NCBI GenBank assembly: GCA_030847615.1
Contig: JAUMIR010000005.1
Coordinates: forward strand, 56,819,001 to 56,883,000
Length of the DNA: 64,000 nucleotides
Direction: 5' to 3'
From: Gambelia wislizenii
Lineage: Eukaryota; Chordata; Lepidosauria; Squamata; Crotaphytidae
Shown here: positions 59,709 through 64,000 of the stretch, piece after piece
Numbering within the stretch: position 1 is the stretch's first letter
Layout of the letters: each line of letters opens with the position of its first letter
Notes under the pieces: model-generated
Seen by the model: the letters and a program-made list of their open reading frames with translations, nothing else
Database searches by the model: none
What the model was told of the DNA's origin: nothing
Made by a program: the position numbers and the translations under genes

Positions 59709-60260
59709 GGATCTCACATAGAGCTGGGTGTCATCAGAGTACTGGTAACTTCTGGCGCCAAAACTTTGGACAACCTCTCCCAGCAGTTTCATGTATATGT
59801 TAAATAGTATGAGGGACAAAACAGAGCCCCATGGGAACCCACAGGCCAATGAACAAGGAGTCAAAAAGGAGTCCACCAACCCCACCTTCTGGGATCACCT
59901 CTCCAAGAAGAAATAGAGTGACTGAAAAACAGTACCTCCAAGTCCCATCCCAGTGAGATGATACCATGGACAATGGTATCAAATGCTGCTGAGAGGTCCA
60001 GCAGAACCAACAGGGATTCATTCCGCTTTCTAGTTCCCAGTGTAGGTCAGCAACCAAGGCTGTCTCCATCCCATAACCGAACTTGAAGCCAGCCTGAAAT
60101 GGATCTAGATAATCTGTCTCATCCAGAAACCCCTGGAGCCAGGAAGCCACAACATGCTACAGAACCTTGCCCCAAAATTGGAGAGGCTAGCTGATAATTA
60201 TCCCATAGAGTGGGGTCCAAGGAGACCTTTTTTTAAAAAAACAAGAACCTTACAACTGCC
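59709..60260 (-). mobile_element. L2-clade LINE, central RT fragment
   Basis: The minus strand encodes LDPFQAGFKFGYGMETALVA (about 60095), then the strand with GFPWGSVLSLILFNIYMKLL (about 59845) and the catalytic box altered to YSDDTQLYV (about 59735). It is a different and shorter copy than 5300-7513. Frameshifts lie between the blocks. Confidence 0.85.
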
Positions 60261-60549
60261 TCCTTTTGGCAGGTTGGGACTATGCCTTTCTGAACAGAGG
60301 CATTGCACGCTCACAATACCCATCTAGCTAGTCCTCCTCTGGCCTCTTTGATAAGCCAGGAAGGACAAGAATCTAGCATACATGTGGTGGGCTCACTTCT
60401 CCAATGACCTTGTCCATATCCTCAAGGTATACAAGTTATAATTTCATATCCTTATACTTGCCTCTAGTCTCCAAGTGGCAAATACAAAAAAATTTAAGAG
60501 GAAACATAACAGCAGTTTAATATACCTTTAGTGCATTAGGTTAATGCAC

Positions 60550-61143
60550 CTTTATTCTCACTTTTTGAAAGACAGGGGAGAGCAACAGAAAACAAAACTG
60601 GGATTCTACACTTTCCCTCACAAACAAAAAATAGGCCCCAAGGCTATGGGTACCAGAAGTCAAACCTGCCTCTTCCTGCTCCTTGCCAAAGACAAACCAA
60701 ATCCCTGGCTCCAAGACTGGCCTCTGATATGCTCTAAGTTCCCTCTCTGACTCCTTCCTTTCCCACATAACTACTTTTCCATACCTTCCCATTCATGTTT
60801 CTCTTGCTGGTAATGTCCTCTGCCACATGCCCAATGCTTCCTGGGGCAGTTTCCCTTGCCCCTATCTTCTTCTGACCTCCAAGCCTTGCCAAGCTCGACA
60901 GGCCCTGTCACTCCTTTCTGTCCCTGTTCCCTGGCTACCTTGTCTATCTCCACCCTGTTATACTACCTAATCCTATTCCCCCAACCTCCCTTCCCTCAGC
61001 ATCCTGTAAATTCCCTTTTCCATCTTCTTCATTTTTAAAGTCCCAATACTTTCCTAATTTTCTCCATCCTCCTCTCACGGGTCTCTTTTTCTTCTCTCTC
61101 CTGTGCATGTTCCCCTCCTTTCACTCAGCTCACCCCGACCACT
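60550..61143. other. Pyrimidine-rich tract, left part
   Basis: About 600 bases strongly enriched in C and T on the plus strand (e.g. CCTCCTCTCACGGGTCTCTT). It continues after the AT-rich element at 61701-62050. Open frames here are compositional; no similarity recognised. Confidence 0.6.
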
Positions 61144-61700
61144 AGAGATAGAAAGAATAATTGAAAATATTCAGAAAATGGTCAAAAACCATATTTTTCA
61201 TTTCCTGAGGAAACCCTGGTGAGAAGAATTCTGGAGTGACAAGTATCTTCTCAGTTTGAGGCTTATTCTGCACAAAATTCGCACATGGTTGTGTTGCACA
61301 GAAAACAGCATATTCTGTACAGGAAACAACACTTTTTGTGTGTAAAATAATATTTCAGCACAGAAAAATTAATTCCTATGTAGAAAATGTTGTTTTCTGT
61401 GCAGAGCATGCTGTAATTGTGGGATTCATTCTGTGTAAAATTTGCACATGGTTGATTTGCATAGAAAACAGCATTTTCTGCACAGGAATTAATATTTCTG
61501 CATTGAAATATTTTATATGCAGAAAATGCTGTTTTCCGTGCGAAAGAACTATGTGTAAATTTTGCACTGGATAAGTACCAAATTGCAAATAGCCTACAAA
61601 AACAGTGTGGTTTTCAAATACTTTCTCACAGCGGGAAGAAAATTGCTGAAATTATTCATTGTTGCCTTTAAGAACTAACTTAATGAAGAATTACATCTCT
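61144..61700. mobile_element. AT-rich hAT-like element, second copy
   Basis: Aligned along its length with 47479-48035: AATTGAAAATATTCAGAAAA, GGTTGATTTGCATAGAAAAC, GAAGAATTACATCTCT. The core again repeats CAGAAAATG and CATTTTCTG. Confidence 0.7.
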
Positions 61701-62050
61701 GCCTTTCACTGCTCTCTTGCTGACCGCTTCTCCCTTTACAAGTTCCTACTGCCTTCTAAAACCCAGTTTCAATCTTCCACATTCTCTGACCCCTTCCTGC
61801 AAGTCATGCTTGGTGTCAAGAGCACTCACTGTTTGTTTCCCTCCAGTTCCCTCCTGCATTGCCACCTGTTCTCACCCCCTCTCAAAATCTTCATCATGCT
61901 AGTAAGTGGCTGAGGTGGGTCGTGGCAATGGTGGACACCTTGCTCTATCCTTTGAACAATCACACTCACCTCCCCAGTCCCACCTCACCTATTCCCAGAC
62001 AGTTTTTCTTGCCATCTGTCTCTACTTCATTTTCAACAGCTCTTGTGTAT
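61701..62050. other. Pyrimidine-rich tract, right part
   Basis: TCACTGCTCTCTTGCTGACC onwards, same composition as 60550-61143. Presumably one tract before the insertion. Confidence 0.55.
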
Positions 62051-62970
62051 GTAGGTTAACCCTCTGAACTGTTGGCTCATATGGATGGATTCCTTGGTTT
62101 CAATTAAGTATTTATTGATTTTGGTTATGCTGAACCTCTCACAAGCCATGTCCTAACATTGATCATCTATGCATCAGTACTGACTATTAATGGTGTTTAT
62201 TCATGTAGGGCCTACATTGTAAGAAGATTTTGAAAGACACTGTTTTGCTACCATCTAAAAACTTTCATGAATTGTTTTACCCCAGAAGTGGTCAATGGTT
62301 TGGATCACTCTAAATGTTGCATTAAACTGAGTGAAAGCATGAAAATACTGAAATAACTTTTAAGTTAATTTGCTTCAATTTTTTTCCCCAAACTAATTAC
62401 CTCATATCCTTTGGCCTTTTAAAAACCAATTAAAGCTCAGATGTCAAGTTGCAGATGGAGTTTATTGGTAAATTATAAAGTTTTAAAGATAGAGGTCTTT
62501 AATGCAAATGAAAACAGAATATTAATACTGGCAGTGTTAGGACACCTGCCAGATTTGCTAGGCAAAAAGATTCTTGACAGCTCCTTTTGAAAGAAGGGTG
62601 GTTTTTTATTACTTCAGCAAGTTAATCCTATAAAATACACAGTTGTTGAATTTCCATTTGCACAACTACAACTATGTGAGTGTACAATGATTCAGTCATT
62701 TTGGCTGAAATACACTTAAGAGAATCTGCTCTGTTTGTCTTGGTGAGCTCATTCCCATTCTGGTTAATATATTACAGATATATGAAGACTGGATTATGAA
62801 ACTTTATCCTAGACTTTCTTGAGTTTTATTATAAGGAATATTGAAATCTTTCATAAAGCAGACTTTTATTTTTCACTTTTAGAAGTCTAGCAAATAGAAT
62901 TGTATTAAACAATCTATGGGCTGTGTCCAGTCACACATGCACTGAAATAAATGAAGAAAAATATATAGTA
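62051..62970. other. Intronic DNA, nothing recognised
   Basis: AT-rich; no repeat ends seen. Confidence 0.5.
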
Positions 62971-63000
62971 TAGTGGGCCCTTCCTATCTTCAGTGGTTTG

Positions 63001-63034
<34 letters not shown>

Positions 63035-63190
63035 GGATGGGGAAAAATGTGGATGCTCAAGCCCCATATAAATCAGTGGCAGCATGTACATGTGACCATA
63101 TACTGATATACCCACATGCATGTGCTGCCATTGAATAAGATGGGGCATGACCATGTGTGGCTGCTGCAATCTGCAGATGGCCATCCTGCT
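62971..63190. mobile_element. Tigger-like MITE with AC microsatellite
   Basis: TAGTGGGCCCTTCCTATCTT after TA; contains AC repeat 63004-63031, then AAAATGTGGATGCTCAAGCC. GGCAGCATGTACATGTG and CACATGCATGTGCTGCC form a hairpin. Right end not identified. Confidence 0.6.
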
Positions 63191-63460
63191 GTTATAGTGG
63201 ACCCGTTAATTTAAGTCCATTCATTTCAATGGGACCTGAATGAAAATTGTTTAGCCTAAATCTAGCCTTTCGTATTCCATTTCATCAAACCTGATTTAAT
63301 GATAATGTTTACTTGGAGGAAAGCCTCAGTTTACACTGAAGCCCCATTCTAATAGGAAAATGGGCCTTTGTATCCAACTTGTGCTAGACCTCCAATTATT
63401 CTTGTCTACCCTCTAGATGGAGAGGGATAAGAATAGTCAAACTTCCATCCAACTGGAGGC

Positions 63461-63552
63461 TAGAGGCAATTGAATGCTTTACCCGTTTGCCAGATGCTAT
63501 GTGGATATATGTGACGTACTTTATGATCTGTCTCCCAACTGCCATCAGACAA
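63461..63552. repeat. Direct repeat, first copy
   Basis: Starts GAGGCAATTGAATGCTTTAC; about 88 of 92 bases agree with 63909-64000. Spacing between copies is 448 bases. Confidence 0.9.
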
Positions 63553-63908
63553 TCCATGTTGCAGACCCAGACCATACAACCCCTCCGCCCTCCTAAAGAA
63601 CACTCACACACTATGCTTATTTCTAGCAATAATTATATTGATTACATATTCAGAAAACATGGTTAAATACAGGTTAGTAAACACATTGTTGGCAATAAAT
63701 GGGTGCAATTTGCATGCTAAATGGTTGGCAATAATGGCATGGGTCATGATCTCTCATAGGCTCCACCAATGTGGATCAATGGCTGTCTGTCGGTCAATCC
63801 CGACTTGTCTGGGGGAGAGACATGATGGCCAATCCAATCCACTCGACTCTCTCTCCTCCCCTGCAAACAAGGAAGCGTTAGCAACTGGAAACGGGGTCTC
63901 CCTTGAAC

Positions 63909-64000
63909 TTGAGGCAATTGAATGCTTTACCCCTTTGCCAGATGCTATATGGATATATGTGACGTACTTTATGATCTGTCTCCCAACTGCCATCAGACAA
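63909..64000. repeat. Direct repeat, second copy, cut by window end
   Basis: Same sequence as 63461-63552, ending AACTGCCATCAGACAA at the last base. The true repeat length is unknown because it runs off the window. Confidence 0.9.

Noticed and set aside
60771..60953. Minus-strand NCPRKHWACGRGHYQQ as a retroviral-type zinc knuckle
   Set aside because: Spacing does not fit CX2CX4HX4C and no other gag or pol motif is nearby.

Overview
This window is vertebrate nuclear DNA, most likely from a lizard (squamate). Its only recognisable host gene is an intron-split gene on the minus strand. The rest is AT-rich non-coding DNA packed with a typical squamate repeat mix: CR1, L2-clade and Bov-B (RTE) LINEs, tRNA-derived SINEs with a Bov-B-like tail, a 5S-rRNA-derived SINE, an L1 5-prime end, pogo/Tigger-like and hAT-like non-autonomous DNA transposons, and short self-complementary elements. 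I see no bacterial-type operons, CRISPR array, phage or intact virus. Species cannot be fixed from this window; 'lizard' rests on the repeat families and on the gene's similarity to vertebrate xCT.

The gene is SLC7A11 (xCT, the light chain of the cystine/glutamate antiporter system xc-). Six consecutive 3-prime coding exons lie between 35598 and 23338 on the minus strand. They carry 124, 104, 97, 150, 178 and 68 coding bases and match human residues about 265 to 501. All junctions are GT-AG, phases agree from exon to exon, and no exon has a frameshift or internal stop. The upstream exons (human residues 1 to about 264) were not found, so 35599-64000 is read as part of one intron of at least 28.4 kb. 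Below 23338 lie the 3-prime UTR and downstream intergenic DNA.

Layout: 1-23337 is downstream/intergenic DNA with a 2.2 kb L2 copy (5.3-7.5 kb), a LINE fragment encoding an RT C-terminus with a zinc finger (7.7-8.0 kb), several Tigger-like and hAT-like MITEs and a 295-bp foldback element (1.7-2.0 kb). 23338-35598 holds the SLC7A11 exons; the 5.9 kb intron between the last two carries a Bov-B fragment interrupted by a 3-prime-truncated L1 start. 35599-64000 is intronic, with CR1, SINE, hAT and Tigger copies, a second and third copy of the zinc-finger LINE end, a 5S-derived SINE (56.8 kb), an SGNH-hydrolase-like transposon fragment bracketed by 0.1 kb direct repeats (57.1-58.3 kb), an L2 fragment (59.7-60.2 kb) and a direct repeat running into the window edge (63.5 and 63.9 kb).

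No convincing new multi-gene system is present. The most informative observations are the diverged xCT C-terminus, a LINE family whose three copies share a 3-prime stem-loop and end at the same GCCAGAG terminus (two followed by AG repeats), hAT-like MITEs sharing an 8-bp target site with a CTAG core, the L1-in-Bov-B nesting and the bracketed SGNH fragment. Repeat assignments come from recognition by eye, so boundaries are approximate unless target-site duplications are given.
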